Shown here in pieces: positions 54,501 through 64,000 of a DNA stretch of 64,000 nt (positions within the stretch are counted from its first letter, which is position 1; every line of letters starts with the position of its first letter). The notes beneath the pieces are model-generated. The model was given only the letters and a program-made list of their open reading frames with translations, searched no databases and was not told the origin of the DNA. A program made the position numbers and the translations under genes. Source of the stretch: Sycobia sp. Sy_11 (Eukaryota; Arthropoda; Insecta; Hymenoptera; Epichrysomallidae); contig JACCIC010000036.1 in assembly GCA_018907035.1 (NCBI GenBank), forward strand, positions 1,595,001-1,659,000. Reading direction: 5' to 3'.

Positions 54501-54727
54501 CAACATTATGTTCTTGGCCGTTGTATACAGGGGGGCGAATGGATAAATTTTCCGCTACTTAGCGGATTATTTCATGCCCCAGTGTCAAAGGTGTGTGTGT
54601 ATATAGCGTCGGCCTTGTGCTCCAATCGCAGCCTGCGTTATTAATAGAGAATGAAAGGAAGATGATAAAAACGAGCTAAGCAGTGTATAGAGAAATAATA
54701 CGCAGACTAGCGAAGTATGTATATACA

Positions 54728-54729
<2 letters not shown>

Positions 54730-54776
<47 letters not shown>

Positions 54777-54852
54777 ATATATATATGGAATATCACGGGG
54801 TCATACCTATGGCGGTATAAGCAGACATACAAACGATTCTTTCTTTTTTAAA

Positions 54853-54904
<52 letters not shown>
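54730..54904. repeat. Pair of (AT)n microsatellites
   Basis: Two perfect arrays (54730-54773 and 54855-54904) separated by about 80 bp. Confidence 0.95.
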
Positions 54905-54906
<2 letters not shown>

Positions 54907-55096
54907 CACTGCCCTTTCTTGCTTATATTGAGTTATATTGATTTTATTGCACACCGGTGGCCATTATATTCATCCTCCTTATGTCTCGCTGCTTTATTCG
55001 TTTATCTGTGAAAAACTTTTTTTCCAAAAGTCCAAAACTTTGGAACATACTAACGTTTTAGCTTTATACGAGTGGTATGAAGTGTAAGTCACCGGG

Positions 55097-56383
55097 CTAT
55101 GGGACCAAATTATACAAAATCGAGCGCAAAGGGAAAAAATCATAAACTTTTTAGCAGAAATGCTTAAATATATATTGATAACATTCAAGTTAATCCGAAA
55201 ATGCTAAAATTGTACCATTTTAAAATGATCGTATGGAAAAGTATCGAGTTTTTAATTGATTAATTTTTTACTTATTTAGAAATATAAAAATATTGTTTAA
55301 TTTGAAAATATTATTGCGTTGCTAAAATAATACCATTTATATGATAAAATAAAAATATTTATGTATTATACATATTCTGTATTATACAAATATTACATAT
55401 TCTGTAACTCCGAGTCTCTTTAACAACGAGAAAGATACATATAATTATTATTATTCATAATTCTTAATACACGTGTTGAATAATTTAACAATTATTTGAA
55501 TCAAATATACGTATTCAATATCCACCTATGGAATTTTTAAAGATACTTGACAAAAGTGGTTTCGGCTTTCCCCTGGGGCAGAAATTGAGATTGTCATTTG
55601 TATGAATATTATGAAATGGCTATCTAGTCCATATAAATAATAATTAAATAAATAAATAAATTGTCTATATAAGCAGAAAAATAAATTTGAAATTGTGTAT
55701 TCGAATATGAAAAAAAATGGTCAAAACAATCTCCGACAAAAAACGCTTTTCTTTAAAAATCACCTATGAATTTGGAACTAGCTTTTTTTCTTTTTTGAGG
55801 TTATATAATTTGGATTAAATTCAAGTATAAACAATATGACTTCTTCGATTTCGATAAGACTTTTCAAAACAGTAACAAAAATACATTCTGTAAAATCCAT
55901 CATAAAATATCCTAATAAAACCCATTATGCTCGGTCAAATTGCTAACTTTGGAATGTGCAACAACTTGTTTTCAATTTTCGCTTCGAAAGGCCACTAAGA
56001 AGCCTTTTCTTACTCTTTTCTTTAAATTAATTTTCCATTAGTTCGTATATATTTTTCGTTACCATCGTTAGTTTCAAATGGGTTATTTGCTATTTTGATA
56101 TTTTATTCAACTTATTGACCTAAATAATTTTTTAATTTGTATCTGTAAAATCAATTTAAAATTTATTTAAACATAATCTATAACTTCACTAGTTATATAT
56201 TGAAAGTTAAAGTGAAAATGTATTCATTAAAAAAAATTCTAGAATTTTCTGAAATATGATATATGACCAAGCTTTATGCTTAATATGCATTTTTTTGTTC
56301 GATCACCAAAATTTATAAAATTTTCAATGAAAATATCAAGCTAAAATGCATCATGCACGTCTTTTTAACATTTGGTCCCATAG
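55097..56383. mobile_element. Possible non-autonomous DNA element bounded by 14-bp inverted repeats
   Basis: CTATGGGACCAAAT (55097-55110) is repeated as its exact reverse complement at 56370-56383, 1.26 kb apart. Partial similarity continues outside it (TGTAAGTCACCGGG against the complement of GCGCCGTAAATG). The interior is AT-rich with no long open frame and no transposase blocks that I recognise. No clear target-site duplication could be fixed by eye. It could be a MITE-like element or a chance inverted pair. Confidence 0.3.
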
Positions 56384-56928
56384 TGCGCCGTAAATGTTTT
56401 ACCGCCTATGTTTATAAATAAATAAAAATACATTCGATCTGTTTTCGAATCATCGAGAAACGCGTTTTAATGTGTTTTCTGTGCGATATCGGGGGTTATA
56501 TAGAAAATACGGAAATACGCTCATACTTCTGTGGTATATCCCTTGTAAATTCAATATACACATGTCGGCCAAGACTTGTGTATTGGAAAATTTGGATGAC
56601 AGTGAAAACTAGACATTTCCCACGGCAAAAAGAATATATTAATTATATGACATATTTATTACAAAGGCTGAGAAACAAATCTATAAAAATATTATGTGTC
56701 GCTAAAGAATTTATGATAGTTATATAGTTGTCCATTAAATATATTGCAATTGTCTTCAATAAAAGACATGCTATAGCATTATGTAAATGTTTAGGGAATA
56801 TGTACAAATAAATACCAAAAGTTAATCAAACTGTATGTTATTTTAAAAATAGTTATACAATAAATATAAAAATATTCAATATTCTACAACACAATCCTAA
56901 TTTAGCAACATAAAATCAAACAATGATA

Positions 56929-56982
<54 letters not shown>

Positions 56983-58080
56983 TTTTTGCGTTTTGATGAA
57001 ATATCCTCAGAAAATTTTATTTAACAATCTGGTATTAGTTTTTCTATATTAAATTCTATTTTCGTTTTTTATCATACAAGTAAATCTACATCGAAATATC
57101 TAAGTATTGGTTCTTCGTTTTAAACGGAAATTTTGTCCTCTATAAGAATTTTAAGAATATAATTTATAGTGTGAATTATAGAAAAAGGTATTAAATGTAT
57201 TTTATAACTGTTATTGCTCAGAGATTAAAACATTTATAAATTCTATACGAGAATATAGTATACATTATTATTATTATATAACTTTAGTTTGTCGTAAAGC
57301 TTCCTATATCTACCGTCTCCTTTTTTTATCGGCACAATATTCAGATACATTCTGATTTAATTTTGAACGAATTGATTAATCATTTATTTTCAAGAACTTT
57401 GTAAATTTCTTGCAATATACTGTTGCTTTCGCAAGTTTTTTATTTATTGTTGGACAATTAGGTGGATTGAATTTAAAGTAATACAAAATCAATAAAATGA
57501 TAATTTAATATATATCATAATAATACAGCAACGAGGCGAGGCGTCAAAAATTTTCTAAAACAATTCTCGTATCTACAAATAAATCTGTACTAGAAATATA
57601 CTGCAAAAGTTTTAATTCATAATAGTAAATATAGTTTTCTCGTAATCAACCTTTAAATTTGTGGTTATTGTTGCCATCTTATAATACCCCCTGCTCTTCA
57701 ATATATTAGTTTTTAATATACGCTGCATTGATAACTACTCTTATAATTATAAAGCAATTATTAATAGTAAAATTTCTCATAAAATTTATATCCTTTATTA
57801 GGATCGCGTATATGAAAATAAATTGAATAAAACATTTTCCATGTGCATAATAGTTGCTTGCACGACATCTATCATCGACGTAATAGAAATCAAAAATTTT
57901 AATTAATTTTGGCTAAAATAAGTCGGCAGCATTTCCGAAGATGTGAATATGTATCAAAATTACCCCGCCGATTATTAAGAAAAATTTATACATATCCAAA
58001 AGCTACAACGGTGTAAAGATTCGCAAAAAAATGTCCTCGGTGACAAATTACCCCACACCTACTCGAAGGAAGCATATATT
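56384..58080. other. AT-rich stretch just upstream of the host gene exon
   Basis: AT-rich with one AT array. No exon, TATA box of note or CpG island was recognised before the open frame starting at 58081. Confidence 0.4.
56933..56980. repeat. (AT)n microsatellite
   Basis: A perfect array of 48 bp. Confidence 0.95.
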
Positions 58081-58140
58081 ATGTTACAGAGAGTCAAAAA
58101 AATTCCCGTAATGACCTTTGACACTGATCGATTTTCGCAG

Positions 58141-58407
58141 CGCAATCGGCGATCGCACGAGAGCACCCAGCTGCTGCTCGAGCCGCCGGAAATCTCGTGG
58201 GAGAATACACTCGGTTCGCCGAGCGGCGTGCCCTTCGACGGGACGACCAAGGAGCTGCTGCGCGACTGCCTCGAGGCGAGGATGCCCGCGCCCACCACCC
58301 TCACCGAGATCATCAAGCGCAGCGAAAATTTCCCGGCCACCTTCCCCGTGGGCTCGATGCGCTGCCGCGCCCTCAAGGACAGGGGTATCAGCATGGATAC
58401 GCTAGAG
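58141..58407 (+). CDS. Internal (or first) coding exon of an uncharacterised insect gene, exon a
   Basis: This GC-rich exon stands out in AT-rich DNA and encodes 89 residues without a stop, including the stretches LLLEPPEISWENTLGSPSG, TTKELLRDCLEARMPAP and NFPATFPVGSMRCRALKDRG. It is bounded by an acceptor ending TTTTCGCAG at 58140 and a weak donor GAG|GTTCGC at 58408, both phase 0, which joins in frame to the exon at 61089. The frame also stays open upstream to an ATG at 58081, so the alternative is a first coding exon starting there, with 20 extra residues beginning MLQRVKKIP. No signal peptide or membrane segment is seen. The protein is not firmly recognised; with the next two exons it recalls an uncharacterised insect family (possibly DUF4804, from memory). 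No reaction or cellular location can be assigned. The long minus-strand frame over the same bases is an antisense shadow of the GC-rich exon. Confidence 0.8.
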
Positions 58408-60003
58408 GTTCGCGTACACATATATATTGGGGGCATAATTATTGGCGCGCACGGGAATGAACCGGTAACTGTTGTTTTCGCATTACGTGGATCCAATAGA
58501 AAACTTAATCTATACCAACGCGCCCAACTGATATTTCTACAATGTCACTCCGATATTGTTTTGATATTGTGGCGTTTGTGTGTGCACAAACGGCCCAGTG
58601 CAATATTATCATAATACCGAAGAAACATCGAATGTTCTAAACAAACCGATGGCACCAATATTGCAGAAATATTTCAGTGCTACGAACCGCATGAAATTTA
58701 CTATAGTCACATAAGCGTCGATGACAATTGTAGCAGTTCTCGCCGCGAACTTTTCTCGCGAACTAGCTGCAGAATTTCTCGTTCGAACAAGATAGCTACC
58801 TTGAGATTTGGTGAAAATAAGGTTATTTTACATTTTAATAAAACATTATTTACGTATATTCGTCAATATTCACATTGGTTCCTTCAGAGTAATACCTCTA
58901 GGATGAAATACACTTGTAGACCAAACTGTATTCCAATTCTTGAAGCACTTGTGACAATCAATTTTACTATAATCTAATATTTTAAGTACTGCACACTTTG
59001 TCTTGTGAAACTTTTAAAGCGTTCTAGGGATCTGAAATTTGTCATTGTATTAAATTTTAATGTAACATTTAGATTTTCTTTTAAAAAATTATCTTCACCT
59101 TAAAATTAACTTTCAGATCATGTAAAGGTTCAATCCAAGACAACCACGGGATATCTGGTGGTGAATTCTATAAATTTATCTCCGTTTTTGTCTCTACAAG
59201 TTCTTTTATTCATCTTATAGTAGAATGGTTGGGAAGTTTTCTAAATAGCCTAAATTGTTTATTTTAAGTGATTTCAAAATGGACAATTGTAACGGAATAT
59301 TTTTATCAGAGATTTGAAGAGTAAAAAATCAACCTAAAGTTGCATAACTCAAATTTTTTAAGGTTTTTGATTTTTTACTCAAAAACAAAGCGTTATATAA
59401 GAAAAAGTTAAAGAATAAAAATTGCTTATAATTGACCAAGAAGTTATTCTGAATTTTTTCGGGACGATTCGATGAATTTTTTCAATTTGTCATAAATTGC
59501 CAATTCGCAAAAATAAAAAAATTGCTCAAATCTCAGTGAAAAAATTTAGACATATTCTTTGATTGATTCTAACCACTTTTTATCTTATTGATTTTTTCGT
59601 CGAATGCATTCTATTCGAGAAAAAAAGTTTGTGAAAGTTTGGGCAAAATTTTGCGCTTCAGACGCTATTTTCTAGCCACCATAGTGAATTTCTGGATGCG
59701 GGACCAAACTGAATTTAAAGTACTCATTTATGCACTCATACTTGAAAAATAAAATTCCGTCCTCGACGTTAAAATAACAAAAAATTGGATTTAAAAAAAA
59801 AGTATCGAAATTTTGCATTTTTTTTGTAAACGTCGCCATCTTTGATTTTTGGGTGAAAACTTCGCAATTCTGATACCAGAAATGGAACGTAGAAAAAAAA
59901 TACTTAAAAAAAGTATGTTTGCTTTGAATATATCCATGGAATATGTGATAGATTTACGGTTGAAAACAGAGGTACGATTTCTGTGTTTTTGACGTTAATG
60001 GGT

Positions 60004-60525
60004 TAAAGAAATTATAGAAGAAAAATGGTCAGAAATTAACATACATACAAAATTAACAAAAGATGAATTTATAAAGGCAATAAATTTAGTTTTTAATAAC
60101 ACAATTTTTTCTTTTCAAAATAATTTTTGAAAAGAAAAAAATATGGTTGTCCCATGGGATCACGGTTATCACCGGTGATTACTAATTTGGTAATGGAAAA
60201 ATTAGAAAATATTGCATTAAATAAGTTGAATTTGGAACCAATAATCTATAAAAGATATGTCGATGACATCTTTACAATTGTACCAGAAAAGTGTGTATAT
60301 GAAATGGTGGATATTTTTAATTCCATTCATGATAGAATTAAATATACAATGGAATTAGAATCAGATAATCAATTAAGTTTTTTGGACATCAATGTTATTA
60401 GAGTTAGTGATAACAGAGTAAAATTAAATTGGTACAAAAAACCTGCATGGTCAGGTAGGTTGCTAAATTTTATAGGTCCTATTGAGGTTATACTAATAAG
60501 TTTAGAGTGGGGATGGGGTATATAG
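60004..60525 (+). pseudogene. Broken Penelope-like reverse transcriptase fragment
   Basis: From 60004 a frame reads as the RT finger/palm lead-in (EEKWSEINIHTKLTKDEF, then INLVFNNTIFSFQNNF) and stops at TGA 60128-60130. One base out of frame it continues as YGCPMGSRLSPVITNLVMEK (about 60142-60201), the catalytic box RYVDDIF (YVDD at 60256-60267), QLSFLDINV and KLNWYKKPAWSGRLLNF. This order (GCPMGSxLSP, YVDD, LxFLD, YxKP with GRxLNF) is typical of Penelope-like RT. A one-base frameshift in a T/A run near 60120-60127 breaks the frame, and the similarity ends abruptly after LLNF. The thumb remainder and any GIY-YIG endonuclease are missing, and the terminal repeat begins within about 70 bp. The residues at the YVDD site are intact, but the gene cannot make a full protein. 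It lies inside intron 1 of the host gene. Confidence 0.82.
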
Positions 60526-60529
60526 AGTA

Positions 60530-60871
60530 ACATGCTGGTTTTTCCAATTGAGTTTAGTTCCTCAGGATGAACCGTAAATTTAAGGTGGTGGTCGTAATCA
60601 GGTTGTCCTTTATTAACATAGAATAGTACTTTTATGATTTTTATTTTACTTATTATTGTATTTTTATTTTTATTTTTATTTTATTATTAATTTTATTTTA
60701 TTTTTATTTTTAATTTTCTGATATAATTTATTGTAGTAATAAGTTTTATTTCAGATTCTACGGGGGTGAATATAAACGAGGACAGTCTGATTATCATTAT
60801 TTTAGCTAATATATGATATTATAAAGAGTGTAAGACCGATAAAAATATTCATTAATTTAATTCAGAACAGT
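60530..60871 (+). mobile_element. PLE piece C: terminal (pLTR-like) region, plus orientation
   Basis: Directly after the RT fragment lies AAGGTGGTGG (60582), then GTAATCAGGTTGTCC, a TTTTA-rich stretch (about 60645-60720), TACGGGGGTGAATATAAA, GACAGTCTGATTATCATTAT and GTAAGACCGATAAAAATATT. The block from 60593 to 60871 matches the right arm of piece B (43755-44036) nearly end to end. The AAGGTGGTGG junction and what follows align with the reverse complement of piece A. CCTCAGGATGAACC at 60560-60573 sits where piece A has its hammerhead and may be its eroded remnant. Together with 60004-60525 this is an internally deleted PLE copy. Confidence 0.75.
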
Positions 60872-61088
60872 TGACATAATTTTTAATTTTATTTATTTTA
60901 TTGTTATTTAAATAGAATAATAATAATAACGTAAAAAAGACTTCATTTTAAGCGATTTGAGCTCAGATCTTAAATGAAATATCCGACCGAACGTACTGTT
61001 TTGTCGCTGTACAGTTCAATTATTCATCGAGTCTTAAATATAAATAATCCACCTTCGATATAATTACCGATTATATATATAACAACAG

Positions 61089-61352
61089 ATGAACGCCAAC
61101 TCGACCTACCCGCTCGTTCACGAGGCAGTACTGCCCGTGATCGCGGGCTGGCTCAAATACAAGCGTCACTACGGCAGCAGGATCGAGAGGGCACTCTACA
61201 AGGACATGGGCCTGTTGGAGCTCGTGCAGCGCCTCCTCGAAAAGAGGTCCCTGCAGTTCTATGACGCGAACGACCGTTATGTACTGCTCGGCGGGAAGTC
61301 AGGGTCGGGGGGCTGGGAGAGCATCGGGACCGAGCGGGAAAAGGAGCCTTTG
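61089..61352 (+). CDS. Internal coding exon of the same uncharacterised gene, exon b
   Basis: The exon encodes 88 residues after an acceptor AACAACAG at 61081-61088 and ends at a good donor TTG|GTAATA at 61353. Both boundaries are phase 0. Recognisable stretches are STYPLVHEAVLPVIAGWLKY, ALYKDMGLLELVQRLLEKR and the aromatic motif LQFYDANDRYVLLGG, followed by a glycine-rich loop and WESIGTEREKEPL. The frame runs on past the donor only into an AT array that reads as alternating Y and I, which supports splicing there. Third codon positions are strongly G/C, unlike the flanking introns. The FYD-containing block is what suggests the uncharacterised insect family mentioned for exon a. Function is unknown. 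The ATG at the first codon is probably not a start, because the preceding bases form a clean acceptor and the upstream exon joins in phase. Confidence 0.85.
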
Positions 61353-61374
61353 GTAATATTTATTATATATTGTT

Positions 61375-61379
<5 letters not shown>

Positions 61380-61416
<37 letters not shown>
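61380..61416. repeat. (TA)n microsatellite in intron 2
   Basis: A perfect array starting 28 bp after the exon b donor. Confidence 0.95.
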
Positions 61417-61419
<3 letters not shown>

Positions 61420-61544
61420 ATATTAAATTATCGTGATTTCTTGCGTTCTTGCATACAATGAAGATTAAATTTTTTTAATAAAAAGCCCTACTTGGCACGC
61501 CGGATTAAGAAAAGGATATAATCAAAGAAAAAATTTTACAATTA

Positions 61545-61548
<4 letters not shown>

Positions 61549-61590
<42 letters not shown>
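61549..61590. repeat. (TA)n microsatellite in intron 2
   Basis: A perfect array of 42 bp. Confidence 0.95.
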
Positions 61591-61592
<2 letters not shown>

Positions 61593-62728
61593 ATTAATGA
61601 TTGATTGATATTATAGCAAATAGTGGTGATTTATTTTAACGCATGTGTTTTTTATATATTGTTCGAAATATTATTCTTTCATTAAATTCGACGTCAAAAA
61701 TTTGGATTTTAACGATAAAACATCCCCTAAATAGTATTGAGATGTTCTGTTGTAATTGAGAAATCCTCATATTTTGAAAGAGAACATTAAGGCTCATTGC
61801 GTATATTATCAGAGTTTTGTCCCTGAATATCGATTAAATTAATCCGTAATCGTTTTCGGCACTACACGTGTTCTGTTTATTTCCCTCGTCTGAAATATTC
61901 TATTAAAATTAAAATAAAATAACAATATATCTAAATAAACTTCTTTTATGGTATTTTATGGAGTCCTGTCATCGATTGAACGGGGGTTCACGTTGGAGGG
62001 TGAAATCGTCACGTTCTGCTCAACTAATAGGAGCCAATTCCATTATGATGTAACCGAAATGACGCAATTTATTAAAAAATTTATTTTGATTGAAGTTTCT
62101 GTGTAATAGATGAAACATATTTTATTAAGAAATAATATACGAAATAAAATAAAATCATTCGAATGATTATGAAAGAGGTGAAAGTATTATGCAAAACTAA
62201 TGCACCATTAACAATGATTTTTATTTTAATATAATCTATTAAAAATTATTCAAAATATTAATGAATTATATATTATTATAATTATAAAATTTGGCATAAG
62301 TACAATCTTCAGTATAATGAGGAACTGACACTTATCCAGTTAAAATTAATTAGTAATAGTTTCTAATAATTTATTGCAAAAAATTATTGAAGGACTCTAC
62401 GTAACATACTTCCAAATAATTCTAATTAAGATCCATCGCGGTAATAATTTTCCAAAAAATTGCCACCATATATAATCCGAATAATTTTCAAACATCGAAA
62501 TAATATCGCGCCCGATAAAATATAAGTTTGTAAGAATAGAAATCCACGCGAAGCCCCCCCCCCCTCGTTCAATAAGATAGAATTTCTCATATACACGTAA
62601 TATTGGAATTGCTCTATTGCTATTATATGCATAGGTATATCATAATACGTAGGAAAGTAAACGATCTCTTTTCTCCTCATCGCACCGACTGCTTCTTTCT
62701 TTCTAATTTTCTTTTTTTTTTAATCCAG

Positions 62729-62898
62729 GTATTGGCTTCCTGCCTGTCGTACGACGAGATGAAGCTGTCGGCCACGATCATAGTCTCCTCGCACACGGAA
62801 TTCATCAACGACGGCTCGCGCGACAACAGGGGCGCGGTCTGCGACGACCCGGACTCCGTGCAGCCGCGCGGCGTCATAATGGGCGTCGTGGGCCCAAG
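62729..62898 (+). CDS. Internal coding exon of the same uncharacterised gene, exon c
   Basis: The exon follows a textbook pyrimidine tract and acceptor (about 62711-62728, ending TAATCCAG) and encodes about 57 residues, including VLASCLSYDEMKLSATIIV, SSHTEFINDGSRDNRG and PRGVIMGVVGPR. It starts in phase 0, continuing exon b as ...KEPL|VLASC. The donor is ambiguous: AAG|GTCGGT at 62899 (phase 2) or TCG|GTATAT at 62903 (phase 0). I prefer the first because it would complete an arginine after VGP, but this is inference. The protein is not finished here, so later exons must lie beyond the right edge. Composition and G/C-ending codons match exons a and b. The overlapping minus-strand frames are shadows. 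Confidence 0.82.
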
Positions 62899-63731
62899 GT
62901 CGGTATATCGGCCCGTTTTCAATATGTAATCGTTCGTTTCTGCCTTCGGATTGTATATCGGGATATCGCAAAAGAGAATTGGGACATCGCAATATGCGAA
63001 GTTGCTAACAGTATCCTCTTGTATTGTACAGTGCTTCTCAAAGTCTTTTAAAAATTATTAAGATCGTTATATTTGGTATTCAAGATCTCCAATATAGCCT
63101 TAATCTGATTCTGACATTGAAACCATGATTTTCGACATCCTTGAATCTGTCTAAACTTCGTTAAACGTCTCTACCTTAGTATGTCTGAAAATATTGGAAG
63201 GTACCTGAATTATGCGTGAAATATCTGAGCATTCCTGAAAATGCTCGAATTAGCAATAGCATCTCTGAGCGTGATTGATCAATCTAAATATGACTGAAGA
63301 TTCCTGAATATATAAGAGGATGTTTGAAAGTTCTTAAAAATGCTGAATGTCTGAAATGCCTGAAAATGCCTGAAAATGTTTAAATCCTTCTGAACTCATC
63401 TCAAAATTCAAATTTCTAAAAGAAATCATAAATATTGCACAAACACACAGCAAGAAAGTATTGATATTTGTTTATGATATGCAAAACAGTGCATATTATG
63501 AACTAATAAAGATGAGTATTTAGTATAAATGTAGGCTAACATAAATATATAAATTAAAAAAATTATAATTCAACCAAGGCTAAGATTTTATTTAAAAATG
63601 GTAGAAGGGCATTTTGATCTGCTTCGTCACTAAATGACTTTGCATATGACCAAAAAGGTTTAAATCAGGTTTAATTCAAGAAAAATTTGAATCAAGAAAA
63701 ATTCCTATATATGATAAAGAATTATTTATAA
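62899..63731. other. Intron 3 (partial) of the uncharacterised gene
   Basis: Begins at the ambiguous donor after exon c and holds the degenerate CTGAAAATG array (63100-63420), then AT-rich DNA up to PLE piece D. No further exon is visible before the window ends. Confidence 0.55.
63100..63420. repeat. Degenerate short-period tandem array with CTGAAAATG-like units
   Basis: Downstream of exon c, variants of CCTGAAAATG recur at irregular spacing: TCTGAAAATATTGG (63184), CCTGAATTATG, TCTGAGCATT, CCTGAAAATGCT (63233), TCTGAGCGTG, ACTGAAGATT, CCTGAATATAT, TCTGAAATGC, CCTGAAAATG (63361) and CCTGAAAATG again. This looks like an old minisatellite of about 10-13 bp that has diverged. Confidence 0.5.
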
Positions 63732-64000
63732 ATTAGTAAATATTTTTTTATTGGTCTTACAGTCCAATCAATTCAATCTAAAAATAAAAAATAAAAATAA
63801 AAATAAATAAAAATAAAATAAAAATAAAAAATAAAAATTAAATTAAAAATTAAATTAAAATTATAATGACAGTCAGACTGTCCTTGTTTGCATTCACCCC
63901 CGTAGACTAATCTGAAAATAAAATATTAGCTGAAAAAATTCTTTGTTAGTAAAATGCAGTGATGCAGTGATGCACCCTGATCATCAGGGACTGATGAGGA
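63732..64000 (-). mobile_element. PLE piece D: terminal region running off the right edge, minus orientation
   Basis: The piece begins near TTGGTCTTACAGTCCAATCA (63751), continues through an AAAAT-rich stretch (63780-63860), ATAATGACAGTCAGACTGTC (63862-63881), CACCCCCGTAGACTAATCT and TTAGCTGAAAAAATTCTTTG, and ends with CATCAGGGACTGATGAGGA at the window edge. Shared wording with piece A (GTAGACTAATCT, TAGCTG plus a run of A) puts it in the same subgroup. TCATCAGGGAC (63981-63991) is the reverse complement of the hammerhead core GTCC-CTGATGA. The stem II side seen in piece A is not present, so the ribozyme looks deleted or rearranged. Confidence 0.7.

Larger units (their letters stand above)
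47421..55096. other. Mostly AT-rich stretch with many arrays, no recognised genes
   Basis: Holds arrays at 48.4, 49.9, 50.5-50.7, 53.4, 54.1, 54.4 and 54.7-54.9 kb and a small CpG-rich patch at 50840-50990. Open frames lack domains and most overlap arrays. An upstream exon of the gene at 58 kb could lie here but none is evident. Confidence 0.4.
58408..61088 (+). other. Intron 1 of the uncharacterised gene, containing a Penelope-like insertion
   Basis: A 2.68-kb AT-rich intron between two phase-0 exon ends. It contains a broken Penelope-like reverse transcriptase followed by the element's terminal region (60004-60871), in the same orientation as the host gene. The 58.9-59.9 kb part is AT-rich unique-looking DNA. 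It includes GCGGGACCAAA near 59699, which resembles the inverted-repeat ends seen at 55.1 and 56.4 kb. No further exon was seen in it. Confidence 0.7.
61353..62728 (+). other. Intron 2 of the uncharacterised gene
   Basis: A 1.38-kb AT-rich intron with a GTAATA donor and a strong polypyrimidine acceptor. It contains two (TA)n arrays (61380-61416 and 61549-61590) and a run of about a dozen C near 62557. Nothing coding was seen in it. Confidence 0.75.

Noticed and set aside
58059..58496. Minus-strand 145-codon frame
   Set aside because: It is the antisense shadow of GC-rich exon a, which has splice sites and in-phase partners.

Overview
This window looks like a gene-poor segment of an arthropod nuclear genome, most probably an insect and perhaps a hymenopteran. 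The signs are an AT-rich background broken by short CpG-rich blocks, a very high density of long dinucleotide arrays, spliced GC-rich exons inside AT-rich introns, decayed non-LTR retrotransposons and Penelope-like elements. There is no bacterial-style gene organisation, and no tRNA, rRNA or CRISPR array was seen. The species call is inference only.

The only convincing host gene lies at the right end on the + strand. Three exons (58141-58407, 61089-61352 and 62729 to about 62898) are joined by GT-AG introns. The first two junctions are phase 0, and together the exons encode about 234 residues of one protein. The fragment resembles an uncharacterised insect protein family, possibly DUF4804, but that name is from memory and unverified. 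The gene continues beyond the right edge. Its 5' end is either an upstream exon or the ATG at 58081.

Most of the rest is non-coding or mobile-element debris. A Penelope-like (PLE) family is present as four pieces: A (38690-38995, minus), B (43658-44036, two inverted terminal arms), C (60004-60871, plus, in intron 1 of the host gene, with a broken reverse transcriptase carrying an intact YVDD) and D (63732-64000, minus, running off the window). Piece A carries a recognisable but mutated hammerhead ribozyme, a known feature of PLE terminal repeats. Three non-LTR reverse transcriptase remnants lie at about 6370-6990 (+), 32680-33540 (+) and 36540-37700 (-). In the second, a 75-bp (AG)n array sits in frame inside the RT, between its N-terminal blocks and motif A.

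By region: 1-1740 is a moderately GC-rich flank with AT arrays; 1800-15780 is AT-rich with a microsatellite cluster at 7.5-9.4 kb and a LINE fossil; 15780-17640 is CpG-rich and contains a long but probably spurious open frame; 17640-30100 is AT-rich with scattered arrays and GC islets near 26.7 and 28.0 kb; 30100-47400 alternates GC-rich islets (30.5, 34.6, 41.3-42.4, 44.5-45.1, 46.1-47.4 kb) with AT-rich DNA, LINE and PLE pieces; 47400-58080 is AT-rich with arrays, a G-quadruplex-type tract and a possible terminal-inverted-repeat element; 58081-64000 is the host gene. CpG islets could be promoters or first exons of genes whose coding parts lie elsewhere, but nothing in the sequence proves this.
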